From CAYWNK01 sp047639615 (GTDB taxonomy: Bacteria; Planctomycetota; UBA1135; GCA-002686595), in the NCBI GenBank assembly GCA_047639615.1, contig JBLIOL010000010.1, positions 1 to 35,526 of the forward strand: a DNA stretch of 35,526 nt, read 5' to 3'. The translations under genes were made by a program, and so were the position numbers. This document shows positions 18,482-29,849 of the stretch, piece by piece. Positions within the stretch are counted from its first letter, which is position 1, and each line of letters starts with the position of its first letter. The notes under the pieces were generated by a model that had not been told where the DNA came from, did not search any database, and saw nothing but the letters and a program-made list of their open reading frames with translations.

Positions 18482-18526
18482 CCGAGTTCGGGCGGTTTGT
18501 GCCTGACCCCATGCGCCCGAACTCGG
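18482..18526. terminator. Hairpin between convergent genes (13-bp perfect arms)
   Basis: Arms CCGAGTTCGGGCG (18482-18494) and CGCCCGAACTCGG (18514-18526) are perfect complements with a 19-nt loop containing GTGCCTGACCCC. It fills the gap between the stops at 18475 and 18527, suiting a bidirectional terminator. The loop motif resembles a dispersed REP-like sequence, so it may also be a repeat-element insertion. Confidence 0.5.
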
Positions 18527-20002
18527 TCAGACCTCGTCCGTGACTTCGAAGCCTTCCGCGTAGGAACCGCGGCGCAGGACGTTCGCCTCGGAATCACCCA
18601 CGTAGAGCTCGGTCTCTTGGTCGAGCACCAACCAGCGGCCGAGCTGTGCGGGCGTCCGCTTGAGGTCGACCGCGTTGGCGACCAAGTGCGCTTGCATGCG
18701 CTCCCAGCTAGTGTTCAGGTGCGGCTCACCCGAGACCGCATCCGCGATGGAATCCGGGTGAGTCGGCCAACCCAGGCGATGGGAATCGTTACCCATGTGA
18801 CACAGGGCGCTCGAGAGGTGGCCTTCAAGTATGTCCGACGCTAGCAGCGTCGAGTCCTGGGCCTTGACCGCGGCGATGAAGCCGGCGAAGTGATCGTCGC
18901 CGCCCTTCCACTCCTTCAGCAATTGCCCCTTGTCGTCGTAGGCCCGCGCACTGGCGTAGGAGTTGCTGACCGCCAGGTAGCCGCCCTCCGCGTGGATCGA
19001 AACACCGATGCCCATGCCGTTGCGCCGATCCATGCCGCCACCCCAGTTCTTGGTCTGAGCCTCTTTGTTCGCGGGCAAACCGCGCACCTCGAAGATCAGC
19101 GGAGCGGGCTCGTAGTCGAAGTAGAGGAACTGCGTATTGGGCGTGTCGCCGTCGTCGTCATAACCGAAGCGCCCGCCCACCGAGAGCACGCGTGGAGCCA
19201 AGGTCTTGCGCCCGAGTCCCCAGCGACAAATGTCCATCTGGTGGATGCCCTGGTTGCCCAGGTCTCCGCAGCCCGTGGCGAACTGCCAGTGCCAGTCGTA
19301 GTGCAGTTGCTGGCGCATGAGCGGCATAACTCCGCGCGGCCCGCACCACAGATCCCAAGCCATATTCCCCGGGATCTCCTGAGCATTCGGGACCTTACCG
19401 ATGCTCTTGCGCGGCTTGTAGCAGGTGCCCCAAGCGTAGGTCAGCGGCCCCAGATTGCCCGCGTGCATCCATTCGATGCCCTGCTGGATCGCCGTGCTCG
19501 AACGCGCTTGGGTGCCGGTGGCAACCACGCGCCCGTACTTGGCCGCCGCGATCACCGCCTGCCGACCTTCGAACACGTTGTGGCTGATGGGCTTCTCGCA
19601 GTACACATCTTTGCCCGCCTGGCAGGCCCAAATCGTGTGCAGCGCGTGCAAGTGGTTAGGCGTCGCCAGGGAAATGGCGTCGATGTCGTCGCGGGCCAAG
19701 AGCACACGGAGATCCGCATAGGTGTCGAGGCTCTCGCCGCGCTCCGCGAACTTGGCGCGCTCCTTCAGCAGCAAACTCTCGTCCACATCGCAGACCGCCA
19801 CCACGCGCGCATCGGGTAGCCCGTGGAAGGAGCGGATGTGGTGCTGCCCGCGGCTGCGAATACCGACCACCGCCACTCGAATCTCGTCCGACGGCCGGCG
19901 AGCTCGATGCAGGGCCGGGAAGGACGAGCTAGCTGCGGCGAGAGCAGCACTGCCGGAGAGGGCAGCGCCGCCCAGAAACATGCGACGATGGATTTGTGTC
20001 AT
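18527..20002 (-). CDS. Tat-exported Gfo/Idh/MocA-family oxidoreductase
   Basis: 491 aa. The N-terminus is a Tat signal (RRMFLGG then ALSGSAALAAAS), so the folded protein with NAD(P) bound is expected in the periplasm. The Rossmann domain follows (IRVAVVGIRSRGQHHIRSF, VAVCDVDESLL, ISLATPNHLHALHTIWACQAGKDVYCEKPISHN); the EKP motif contributes the catalytic lysine. The C-terminal domain carries the family's GCGDLGNQGIHQMDICRWGLG histidine motif. It oxidises or isomerises a sugar or sugar-like substrate, not identifiable here. The convergent DUF6807 partner is the usual planctomycete neighbour. Confidence 0.93.
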   Translation of the reverse strand: MTQIHRRMFLGGAALSGSAALAAASSSFPALHRARRPSDEIRVAVVGIRSRGQHHIRSFHGLPDARVVAVCDVDESLLLKERAKFAERGESLDTYADLRVLLARDDIDAISLATPNHLHALHTIWACQAGKDVYCEKPISHNVFEGRQAVIAAAKYGRVVATGTQARSSTAIQQGIEWMHAGNLGPLTYAWGTCYKPRKSIGKVPNAQEIPGNMAWDLWCGPRGVMPLMRQQLHYDWHWQFATGCGDLGNQGIHQMDICRWGLGRKTLAPRVLSVGGRFGYDDDGDTPNTQFLYFDYEPAPLIFEVRGLPANKEAQTKNWGGGMDRRNGMGIGVSIHAEGGYLAVSNSYASARAYDDKGQLLKEWKGGDDHFAGFIAAVKAQDSTLLASDILEGHLSSALCHMGNDSHRLGWPTHPDSIADAVSGEPHLNTSWERMQAHLVANAVDLKRTPAQLGRWLVLDQETELYVGDSEANVLRRGSYAEGFEVTDEV

Positions 20003-20032
20003 GGAGCCTCGGTTGGGGAGGCCCCATGCTAC

Positions 20033-22885
20033 TCACAGGTCGCGAGGGTCGCTGAGAATCGTGAACGAGCGCGTCTCCACGTGCCCATCCAAGGTCAGCT
20101 CCGCTTTGTAGGTGCCCGCACTCACGCGCGCGCGTCTACGGCCGGCTGGATTCCAATACACCCTGTGCAGTCCCGATCCGCGCTCGAGGCTCGGCTCCGC
20201 CAGCACATCGCCCGCCGCATTCAGGATGCGCAGACTGAGCGCGCCCTTCTCCGCCTTCTGGGCCAAGTGGTAGGTGATACGGACGCCGGGCGGATCCCCA
20301 TCGGGACTCCAGTAGCGATGACCGCCCCAGCCCGAACTGCTACGGGTACGGCGCCAGAGGGTGAATTCAGGAATCGAGCACAGATGCGCAGCCGCCTCGC
20401 ACGCCGCTTCATTCAGCTCATCCAAACCGCTCACGTCCAGGATCCAAAATCCCCGCCCGTGGGTTCCGATGACCAGCTCGCGATCGCGCGCCTGCACCAC
20501 CAAATCGTGCACGGCGATGGTCGGTAGACCCTCGCCCAGTGAATTCCAGTTCGCTCCGCGATCCAAGGAGGCCCAGATGCCTAGATCCGTGCCCAGGTAG
20601 AGCACATCCCCATTGGCCGGGTCCTCAGCGATCACATTTACCGGCTCATCCGGCAGCTCACCATGGATCGCGCGCCAGGTCTCGCCCATGTCGTCCGACG
20701 CGAAGGCATAGGGACGAAAGTCGTCCTCGCGGTAGCCCGTGAAGGTCGCGTAGGCGCGCTCGCGATCGACGCCGCTGAGCACCACCCGACTGGCCCACAG
20801 GCCGGTCGGTAGACCCGGAAAACGGCCCGCCAAGCTGTCCCAGGTGAGTCCGCCATCCGTGGAGCGCTGCACCAGGCCATCGTCCGTACCCACCAACAGC
20901 AGGTTCGGATCCAAGGGCGACTCCGCAATGGTCGTCAGCGTGCAGTGCGGCACGTTGCCAGCGATCTTGTCCGCGTTGGCCGTGGTCAAGTCCGCGCTGA
21001 CCAGGGACCAGTTGTCGCCGCGGTCCAAGGACTTGAACAAGCGGTTTCCACCGAAGTAGATGATCTGCGGGTTGTGACTCGAGACCAGAATCGGCGACGA
21101 CCAGTTGTAGCGGTTAGCCGGCTCACCCTCCGCCGCGCGCGGCGGCCGGATGTAGCTCGTCACCTTGCGCTTCACATCGCGCCGGTAGAGGAAGCCGAAC
21201 TGCGACTCGGCGTAGACCGTGCTCGGATCCGAGGCAGCGACCTGCGCGTAGAAGCCGTCGCCCCCACCCACTTTCTCCCAATCGTGCGGCAGCACGGACC
21301 CGCCCTCCGGGCTGCGCGAAGGACCGCCCCAGGTGCCGTTGTCCTGGGTGCCGCCGTACATGCGATAGGGCCGGCCGTCATCCAAGCCGATGGCATAGAA
21401 CTGCGCGATGGGCAGGTTCGTGTGCAGGTCCCAGTGCGCGCCGCGGTCATGACTGATAGCGAGCCCGCCATCGTTAGCTAGCACGATGCGCTGCGGGTTG
21501 TTCGGGTCCACCTCGATGGCGTGGTGGTCGGAGTGCAGGGTGCGCCCGAAGTCGCGGCGCCAGGTACGGCCGCCGTCCTCCGATGCATAGGCCTGCACGC
21601 CCAAGAGGTAGAGGTTTTGGGAGTCCACCGGATCCACGCGGATCTGCCCGTAGTAGTAGGCAGGCGATCCACCAATGGGCTTTTCGTTCACCTGGCGCCA
21701 GCTGACCCCGCGGTCATCCGAGCGGAAGATCTGGCCACCCACCGGGCGCATGCGGTCCTCCACAGAGGCCACGCGCTCCAGGTCATCGCGCGTCACCTGC
21801 GCGCGCATCTTCTTACCACCACGCAGCCAAACGAGCTCCGCCTCAGCATCCTCGCCGCGCTCCTCCAAGGACTCGAGCGCCGAGAGCCAAGCCCAGCCAC
21901 TGCCCAGGTCCACGTCGCCCAAGCGCACGAGCACATCCTTCGAGCGCAAGCCAATCTCCGCCGCGCCGCTGCCACCGGCAACGCGCGTCACGCTCAGCTC
22001 GCCGCCCTTGTACTTGGTCACCAGCGCCACGTCCGGATCATGACTGGGCGGCACCTCAACCAGATTCTGATCGGAGACCGTGGCGAAGATCGTGTCCGGG
22101 TTGCCCGGGAAGAGCGCCAAGCCGATGCGCCCGATCTCGCCCTCGGGCAGACCGGTGCAACGATCCCAACTAAGTCCGCCATCCACCGAGCGCCAGATAG
22201 CGGAGCCCGGTCCAGCACCATCGAAGTTCCAAGCACGCCGGCGTCGCTCGTAGCTCGCCGCATAGACCACATCCCCATCGCGTGGGTCGACCACCACATC
22301 CACCACGCCCACATCTTCATTGATGTAGAGCACCTTGCGCCAGCTAGCACCGGCATCGTCCGTGCGATAAAGCCCGCGCTCCTCGTTGGCCGAGTACAGG
22401 TGACCAAGCGCCGCCACGTAGGCCACCTCAGGCCGCGTGGGGTGCAGGACGATGCGACCGATGTGATGGGTCTCAGCCAGGCCCAGGTGCTCCCAGGTCT
22501 CGCCGCCATCCTCGGTGCGATAGATACCGTCGCCCCAGAAGGAGCTACGTTGATTGTTGGCCTCGCCCGTGCCGACCCAGATCACGTCCGGGTCCGCAGC
22601 GTCCCAGGCCACATCACCGATGGAGATGGTGCCTTCGTGCTGGAAGATGCATTCCCAGGTGGTGCCCTGGTTCGCGCTGCGCCACAGCCCGCCGGAGGCA
22701 CTGGCCGCCAGCAGTGCGGCGGGATCATCCGCGCGCAACGCAACGTCCACGATCCGGCCGCCAAACAGCGCCGGACCGCGCTCGCGCCATGCGGGCACGC
22801 CCAAGAGATCAGCGCCGGGCGATTGCGCCGCTGCGGAAGGAAGGAGAGCGAGTAGGAGCCCGGGCAGGGTCAGGCGGAGAGTCAT
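20033..22885 (-). CDS. Secreted VPS10/sortilin-type beta-propeller protein with inserted PDZ domain
   Basis: 950 aa from ATG 22885, chosen because a typical signal peptide follows (MTLRLTLPGLLLALLPSAAAQ). Repeated Asp-box/BNR motifs mark a sortilin-like beta-propeller: RTEDGGETWEHL, RTDDAGASWRK, RSVDGGLSWDR, RSDDRGVSWRQ, SEDGGRTWRRD, RSTDGGLTWDSL, SLDRGANWNSL. A PDZ domain is inserted at about residues 288-366 (GGSGAAEIGLRSKDVLVRLGDVDL). The C-terminal about 110 residues are a beta-sandwich, possibly for sorting or carbohydrate interaction. Such proteins are often annotated as glycosyl hydrolases, but catalytic residues are not evident. Likely extracellular or periplasmic; the ligand is unknown. 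Confidence 0.87.
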   Translation of the reverse strand: MTLRLTLPGLLLALLPSAAAQSPGADLLGVPAWRERGPALFGGRIVDVALRADDPAALLAASASGGLWRSANQGTTWECIFQHEGTISIGDVAWDAADPDVIWVGTGEANNQRSSFWGDGIYRTEDGGETWEHLGLAETHHIGRIVLHPTRPEVAYVAALGHLYSANEERGLYRTDDAGASWRKVLYINEDVGVVDVVVDPRDGDVVYAASYERRRRAWNFDGAGPGSAIWRSVDGGLSWDRCTGLPEGEIGRIGLALFPGNPDTIFATVSDQNLVEVPPSHDPDVALVTKYKGGELSVTRVAGGSGAAEIGLRSKDVLVRLGDVDLGSGWAWLSALESLEERGEDAEAELVWLRGGKKMRAQVTRDDLERVASVEDRMRPVGGQIFRSDDRGVSWRQVNEKPIGGSPAYYYGQIRVDPVDSQNLYLLGVQAYASEDGGRTWRRDFGRTLHSDHHAIEVDPNNPQRIVLANDGGLAISHDRGAHWDLHTNLPIAQFYAIGLDDGRPYRMYGGTQDNGTWGGPSRSPEGGSVLPHDWEKVGGGDGFYAQVAASDPSTVYAESQFGFLYRRDVKRKVTSYIRPPRAAEGEPANRYNWSSPILVSSHNPQIIYFGGNRLFKSLDRGDNWSLVSADLTTANADKIAGNVPHCTLTTIAESPLDPNLLLVGTDDGLVQRSTDGGLTWDSLAGRFPGLPTGLWASRVVLSGVDRERAYATFTGYREDDFRPYAFASDDMGETWRAIHGELPDEPVNVIAEDPANGDVLYLGTDLGIWASLDRGANWNSLGEGLPTIAVHDLVVQARDRELVIGTHGRGFWILDVSGLDELNEAACEAAAHLCSIPEFTLWRRTRSSSGWGGHRYWSPDGDPPGVRITYHLAQKAEKGALSLRILNAAGDVLAEPSLERGSGLHRVYWNPAGRRRARVSAGTYKAELTLDGHVETRSFTILSDPRDL

Positions 22886-23079
22886 TCGGCAGGTGTTGGT
22901 CAAGGTGCAAACGGGTCCACAGGGCGCCGCCTGGCTTCCATCGCCAGTCCGGCCCGATTCGTGGAGACTCGATCTGGATCCTACGCCCCCTCCGGCAGCT
23001 TGGGGCCCGCTCCCGAGAAAGCGACTCGGTTCAGGCCTGCGTTCAACCGAGGACTTACCCACCTGCTAGTCTGCTCAGC

Positions 23080-23373
23080 ATGCCCGATCATCAAAGCGAC
23101 GTTGGTGGCGCCGACCAACAAGCACGGAGCGCCTACTGGCGTGCCAACCTGCGCACCCTGGCCGTACTCCTGAGCCTCTGGTTCCTGGTTTCCTTCGGGT
23201 GCGGGATCCTGCTGGTGCGGCCCCTGAACGAATACACGCTGCCCGGTAGCTATTTTAAGCTCGGCTTCTGGTTCGCGCAGCAGGGCGCCATCTACGGCTT
23301 CGTGATTTTGGTGGGCATCTATGTGGTGCTCATGGGTCGTTTGGATCGGCGCTTCGGCGTCGAGGAGGAATAG
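23080..23373 (+). CDS. DUF4212 small membrane subunit of a sodium/solute symporter
   Basis: 97 aa from ATG 23080; the open frame reaches much further upstream, but only as a shadow of the divergent VPS10 gene. Family features are clear: YWRANLRTLAVLLSLWFLVSFGCGILL as the first transmembrane helix, then PLNEYTLPGSYFKLGFWFAQQGAIYGFVILVGIYV as the second. DUF4212 proteins are always encoded just upstream of VC_2705-type symporters, here with a 2-bp gap, and are thought to form a complex with them in the inner membrane. A 194-bp divergent region upstream should hold the promoter. Confidence 0.93.
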   Translation: MPDHQSDVGGADQQARSAYWRANLRTLAVLLSLWFLVSFGCGILLVRPLNEYTLPGSYFKLGFWFAQQGAIYGFVILVGIYVVLMGRLDRRFGVEEE

Positions 23374-23375
23374 AC

Positions 23376-25208
<1,833 letters not shown>

Positions 25209-25227
25209 TAGCTCCCCTACTTCCCTT

Positions 25228-27708
25228 GTGACCGAAGCCCAGCCCCCTACCCATATTCCTTCCCAGGCCCAGGCCCCCGCACCCCGTAGGTCCTGGAAAC
25301 GCCGCGCAGCCTGGCTGCTGGGCGTAGCCACGCTCTTGCCGGTGGGTCTCTACGCGACGCGCGCACACACGCTCTACCCCATGGCCCTGGCCCAGCTCAA
25401 GCAGCTGGCCAGGGCCGAGGGTTGGTCCCTGGAAGCCCAGTCCCTGGTGGGCAATGGCTACCGCGACCTGGGCGTGCGCGGCTTGGTGCTTCGGCCCCTC
25501 GACGAGGCCGGCTCAACCCTGCGGGAGCTGCGCATCGAACGCGCCGATCTCCTGCTGCATCCCCTCGACCTGGTGCGCCACGGCTTGGCCGGACTCGAGC
25601 GCATCGAACTCAGCGGCCTGCACGTGGAGTTGGAGCCCACGTCTGCCGCGGACGAAGCGAGCAGCGAGCCCCTGCGCCTGCCAAACATCCCTTTGGGCTT
25701 TCCCGAAGTGCTCATGGAGGAGCTCTCCTTCTCCCTCACCAGCGGCGAGAACCACTTCGAGCTGAACCAGGCAAGTCTCAGTTTCGAACCCGGCATCCCT
25801 TCGGGAAGCAAGGAACTGCACGCCAAGGGCAATGGGCTGCACTGGACCACGGGCACCGAACCGCGCAGCACCTCCCTCGAGTTCCTCGGCAATTGGTCGG
25901 CAGGCCTCCTGCGCGATGGGCAGCTGCGCGTGAACGGCGAACCCTGGCTCTTCGTCGAAGAATTGAACCTAGCCGAGACCTCCGCCGGTAACGCCGAGCT
26001 CAGCGCCGAGCTCGGCCTGCCCGCCAGCAGCGCGCGCTTGCAGCTGGCTTTCCAAAATCACCTGCTTGGCGCCAGCTTAGTCGTGCGCAGTCTACGCCTA
26101 GATGATCTTGCGCGCGGCATCCCGAACGCACCCGACCTCGACGGTCGGGCGAGCATCGAGTTCAAGCTGAAGCAAACACCGGCGGGTATGGAACTCTCGG
26201 GGCGTGTGCTCGCGGATGAGTTGCTCTACGACGAATACCTGTTGGGCGATCTGGAGCTGCTAGCCGAGCTCGAAGACGGTCGCTTGAGCTTCCCGAAAGC
26301 CCAGCTCGAGCAAGACGGAAGGCTGGTGTTCGATCTCACCGGCAGCATCCCCCTAGCACCCGGATCCGATAGCCTGCTTGCCCTAGGCGAACTCGACCTA
26401 CAAGCGAAGCTCGACTGGCCGGCCGACCTCGGGCTCGGCCTGCCCGACGGCGCCACAGGCCACTTAGAGCTGGGCGGAACCTGGAGCGAACTGGAAGCGC
26501 AAGTCGACCTCTCGGACCTGAGCTGGTGCGCCGGCCTGAGCGAGTCCGTTCAACGCTGCAGCGGCAATCTGCGCGCCACCGCCAAGCTCAGCGACCCCTT
26601 CGGCAAGCCCGCCGGAAACGCGCGCATCGATCTATCCGAAGCCTCCCTGCGCCTGCCCGGTATACCGGTCATTGAGGGACTCGCAGGCGCCCTCGTACTC
26701 GACGGCCGACGTTTCGTTCTCGAGGACCTGCACGGAGAGTTAGGCGCGGGCCCGATCAAGCTCAGCGGCAGCCTCGACCTCGACGCCGCCGAGCCCTGGA
26801 ACATCACCCTCAAGGGCAGCAACGCCCTGCTACTGCGCAGCCCCAGCGCGCGCGTGCGCACGGACGCCGACCTGCGCTTCTCCGGCACCCTCAAGGATCC
26901 CCTACTGGCCGGCACCCTGGGCCTGCGCCACGTGCGCTTGCACGAGAACGTGGACCTGCTCAGCCGACTGCGCGGCAACTCCAGGCCGGCTTCCCTGCGT
27001 ACACCCCTGGCCCTAGTGCTGGCCGAAGAAGGCGCACTAGCCGACCTGCGTGTCGACCTGCGCGTGGACATTATCGAGCCCCTCAAGATCAGCTCAAACG
27101 TAGCCAACGGCAGCTTGCGCGGTTCCCTCAAGCTGGAAGGGCACGGCAACAGCCTGATCCCGCGCGGCCAGCTCTTCCTGGACCCGAGCACCGTCAGCCT
27201 GCCCGGCGGCCGGCTCAAGCTCAGCGGCGGCATCCTGCAGTTCGATCCCGCGCACCCCTTCGCGCCGCACATCGACATCAACGGCGAGGCGCGCATGGCT
27301 GGCTATGACATCAGCTTGCACGCCTCCGGCGACGCCAGCGCACCTACGCTCGACCTCTCCTCCAGCCCGGCGCTGCCCGTGGAGCAGGTCCTGCTCCTGC
27401 TACTCAGCGGCGAACTACCCGCCGAAGGCGCCGGCCGCAGCACCGCCCAATCCCTGACCGTGTACGTGGCCAAGGACATCCTCGGCCGTTGGACCGGCGG
27501 CGGTCTGGACGAGGACGATTCCTGGTTGGATCGCCTCGAGATCCAGTCCGGCCAGGAAGTCAGCCGCTCCGGACTCTCGACCCTCGAAGCCACTTGGCGC
27601 CTGGGCTCGGAACCGGAAGACATGGACCGCACCTGGTATGTGGTGGCCGAGCGCGATCGCTATGAGGATGTGAACTTCGGCCTGCGCTTCGTGGTGAACC
27701 TGCGGTGA
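25228..27708 (+). CDS. TamB-like translocation/assembly module protein (DUF490)
   Basis: 826 aa from GTG 25228. A signal-anchor helix lies at residues about 28-48 (AAWLLGVATLLPVGLYATRA), followed by a long beta-strand-rich region that fits the repetitive beta-taco groove of AsmA/TamB-type lipid-transfer proteins. The C-terminal TamB/DUF490 domain (about 520-826) shows LSGGILQFDPAHPFAPHIDINGEARMAGYDISLHASG and SSPALPVEQVLLLLLSGELP, hallmarks of the family. It is shorter than the E. coli protein (about 1,260 aa). It spans the periplasm from the inner membrane, delivering phospholipids or outer-membrane proteins. Its stop overlaps the TamA-like start, so the two are co-translated. Confidence 0.88.
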   Translation: MTEAQPPTHIPSQAQAPAPRRSWKRRAAWLLGVATLLPVGLYATRAHTLYPMALAQLKQLARAEGWSLEAQSLVGNGYRDLGVRGLVLRPLDEAGSTLRELRIERADLLLHPLDLVRHGLAGLERIELSGLHVELEPTSAADEASSEPLRLPNIPLGFPEVLMEELSFSLTSGENHFELNQASLSFEPGIPSGSKELHAKGNGLHWTTGTEPRSTSLEFLGNWSAGLLRDGQLRVNGEPWLFVEELNLAETSAGNAELSAELGLPASSARLQLAFQNHLLGASLVVRSLRLDDLARGIPNAPDLDGRASIEFKLKQTPAGMELSGRVLADELLYDEYLLGDLELLAELEDGRLSFPKAQLEQDGRLVFDLTGSIPLAPGSDSLLALGELDLQAKLDWPADLGLGLPDGATGHLELGGTWSELEAQVDLSDLSWCAGLSESVQRCSGNLRATAKLSDPFGKPAGNARIDLSEASLRLPGIPVIEGLAGALVLDGRRFVLEDLHGELGAGPIKLSGSLDLDAAEPWNITLKGSNALLLRSPSARVRTDADLRFSGTLKDPLLAGTLGLRHVRLHENVDLLSRLRGNSRPASLRTPLALVLAEEGALADLRVDLRVDIIEPLKISSNVANGSLRGSLKLEGHGNSLIPRGQLFLDPSTVSLPGGRLKLSGGILQFDPAHPFAPHIDINGEARMAGYDISLHASGDASAPTLDLSSSPALPVEQVLLLLLSGELPAEGAGRSTAQSLTVYVAKDILGRWTGGGLDEDDSWLDRLEIQSGQEVSRSGLSTLEATWRLGSEPEDMDRTWYVVAERDRYEDVNFGLRFVVNLR

Positions 27709-29849
27709 GACGCGCGCATTGGATGGGTCCTCTGGCCTTATCGCTGAGCCTATTCCGGGGCCTATTCCGGGGCCTATTCCTGGGCCTATTCCTGGGCCTA
27801 TTCCTGGGCGCGTGCCAGTCGGCGCTACCGTGGCAGGGCTTGCCGGAGACGGCGGGCTTTGCCGTGCGCTATGAAGGCCAGGCCCAGCTATCGGAGCGTT
27901 CCCTGGCTACGTCCATCGCCCTCGAACTCGAGGACTGGCGCTCCGCAGACTTCGCACGCCCCTACGCCGACGACGCCGCCTACAGCCTGACGCAACGCTA
28001 CGCGGACCAGGGCTTCGCCGCGGCCAAGGTGAACTTCCGCATCGAACAGGAAGCGGGCCAGCCCCTGCTCATCTTTGAGATCGTCGAGGGCCCGCGTACC
28101 CTACTAGAGGGCTTCAGCTTCCCCGGTTTCCAGACAGCCGGGGAGCTCACGGACGCCGACCTGGAGAGCTACTACGAAGCACCGCGCACGGGCTTGACCG
28201 GCCGTGGCAAGCAGGTATTCGTGCAGTCCAAGGTGGACGCCCTGCGCAAGACTCTGCTGAACGAGCTGCGCGGCCGCAGCTTCCTCGAAGCGCACGTGGG
28301 CCAGGCTCAGGTGACCTTCAGCGAGGATCGACTCCAGGCCTGGGTCAGCCTTGAGCTAACGGCCGGCGCCGCCTATGAAGTGCGCGAGCTGCGCTACGGC
28401 GGTTCCGAGCAGGAGCTAGCCGAGGCCGGGGTGGATTGGAAGAGCCTGCGTCAGGAGTTGGGCGCGAGTCCGGACGAGCCCCTGCCCTTCACCCCGAGCA
28501 TGGTGCACGTGCTACGCGCGCTGCTTCTCTCAGAGCTGCAAGAGGCCGGCTACCCGGACGCGCGCGTGGACGCCCGCGTCGAGATCGATCGCGAGAACCC
28601 CGGCGTGATACTGCACGCAAGCGCCACCACCGGTCCTAAGGTTCACGTGTCGAGCGTGCGCATCGAAGGCCGGCGTGCCGGCGGCGAGCCCTTCGTCAAG
28701 CGCCGGCTCGAACTACAAGCAGGCGACCTGGCCAAAGCGAGCGCCGTTCGAGACAGCATCTCCCGGCTCTATCGCTCCGGAATCTTTCGCCGCGTGAGCG
28801 CCGAACTCGAAGGCACCGGCGAAGAGCGCGAGCTTGTGCTCAACCTGGAGGAACGCTCCTCGCGCGAGTTCTTCGTAGAGCCCGGCTATGGCTCCTACGA
28901 GCTTCTGCGCCTGCGTCTAGGTTTCCGCGACCGCGACCTATGGGCCAGCGGCCGCGGCCTGCGCGCAGAAGTCACCGCCGCCGTGCGCTCCCAGCACGCC
29001 CTCGTGGGCCTGACGGATCCGGAGCTCTTCGGAGCGCGCAACGCCGGCCACCTAACCCTCGACTACGACCGCCGCGAGCAGCCCTCTTTCACTTCAGTAG
29101 CCAGCGGCCTAGGCGCCTTCGTCACCCACGACTGGACGGACTCCAGCCGCCGCGCGACAACCTTTGGTTACCAGTACCGCCGCTCAATCCTGGAGGACGT
29201 GGACGTGGTCACCTCGGAGGTGCAAGACGCCATCGACGACCTCTCCCTCTCCGGCCTGCGCCTCAGCCACCGCGAGGACCGCCGCAACCTGCCGCTCTTC
29301 CCCAGCAGCGGCAGCTTGCTTGAACTCTCCAGCGAGTGGGGCGACGCCACTCTCGGCTCCGACCTGGACTATGTGCGCCTGACCTTGGCGGCGGCCAAGT
29401 ACTGGCCCCTCGATTCCGGCCGCGTACTCGCCGCAGGCCTGCGCACGGGCCTGATTCACTCCACCGATGGCTCCCAGACAATCCCTCTGCAGGAGCGCTT
29501 CTTCCTAGGCGGCGAAAACTCCGTGCGCTCCTACATGGAGAGCGAGCTGGGCCCCACCGACTCCCAAGACAACCCCATCGGCGGCGAGGCCTTCAGCCTA
29601 CTCAGCCTCGAACTGCGCCAGGATGTGGGCTCCAGCGGCTGGCAGCTAGCCAGCTTCATGGACATGGGCAACGTCGTCGCCGAGACCTCGAGCTTGGAAG
29701 ACCTGGACAACTACGGCTGGGCCCTGGGCGTAGGCGTGCGTTACCTGCTCCCCGTGGGCCCCGTGCGACTGGACCTGGGCTGGAACCCCGACGCCCACGA
29801 GGACGAGGACAACCTCGTGCTGCACCTAGCAGTGGGGCTCGCGTTTTAG
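27705..29849 (+). CDS. TamA/BamA-like Omp85-family outer-membrane protein
   Basis: 714 aa from GTG 27705. The N-terminus is an unusually long hydrophobic signal containing five LF[RL]G repeats and ending in a lipobox-like LGAC (Cys37), so it may be lipid-modified, unlike classic TamA. POTRA-like repeats follow (about residues 110-385), then an Omp85 barrel (about 395-714) with GLRAEVTAAVRSQHALVGLTDPELFGARNAGHL and the strands ending in VGVRYLLPVGPVRLDLGW. It should act with the TamB-like protein to insert substrates into the outer membrane. The last residues LHLAVGLAF fit a C-terminal barrel strand. Confidence 0.87.
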   Translation: MRRAHWMGPLALSLSLFRGLFRGLFLGLFLGLFLGACQSALPWQGLPETAGFAVRYEGQAQLSERSLATSIALELEDWRSADFARPYADDAAYSLTQRYADQGFAAAKVNFRIEQEAGQPLLIFEIVEGPRTLLEGFSFPGFQTAGELTDADLESYYEAPRTGLTGRGKQVFVQSKVDALRKTLLNELRGRSFLEAHVGQAQVTFSEDRLQAWVSLELTAGAAYEVRELRYGGSEQELAEAGVDWKSLRQELGASPDEPLPFTPSMVHVLRALLLSELQEAGYPDARVDARVEIDRENPGVILHASATTGPKVHVSSVRIEGRRAGGEPFVKRRLELQAGDLAKASAVRDSISRLYRSGIFRRVSAELEGTGEERELVLNLEERSSREFFVEPGYGSYELLRLRLGFRDRDLWASGRGLRAEVTAAVRSQHALVGLTDPELFGARNAGHLTLDYDRREQPSFTSVASGLGAFVTHDWTDSSRRATTFGYQYRRSILEDVDVVTSEVQDAIDDLSLSGLRLSHREDRRNLPLFPSSGSLLELSSEWGDATLGSDLDYVRLTLAAAKYWPLDSGRVLAAGLRTGLIHSTDGSQTIPLQERFFLGGENSVRSYMESELGPTDSQDNPIGGEAFSLLSLELRQDVGSSGWQLASFMDMGNVVAETSSLEDLDNYGWALGVGVRYLLPVGPVRLDLGWNPDAHEDEDNLVLHLAVGLAF
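27749..27808 (+). repeat. 12-bp minisatellite (5 units) in the TamA-like signal sequence
   Basis: Five tandem 12-bp units: two read CCTATTCCGGGG and three read CCTATTCCTGGG, with no interruption. They encode LF[R/L]G repeats in the hydrophobic core of the signal sequence. A 12-bp unit keeps the frame, so copy-number change alters signal length by four residues without truncation. Confidence 0.93.

Noticed and set aside
21521..22855. 444-codon plus-strand frame
   Set aside because: Antisense shadow of the VPS10-like gene; His/Arg-rich composition and no motifs.
22714..23079. Upstream extension of the DUF4212 gene
   Set aside because: Runs antisense through the VPS10 signal-peptide region; the 97-aa form is family length.
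29336..29848. Upstream extension of the EamA gene
   Set aside because: Overlaps the Omp85 barrel in another frame, Arg/Pro-rich; GTG 29849 follows the stop directly.
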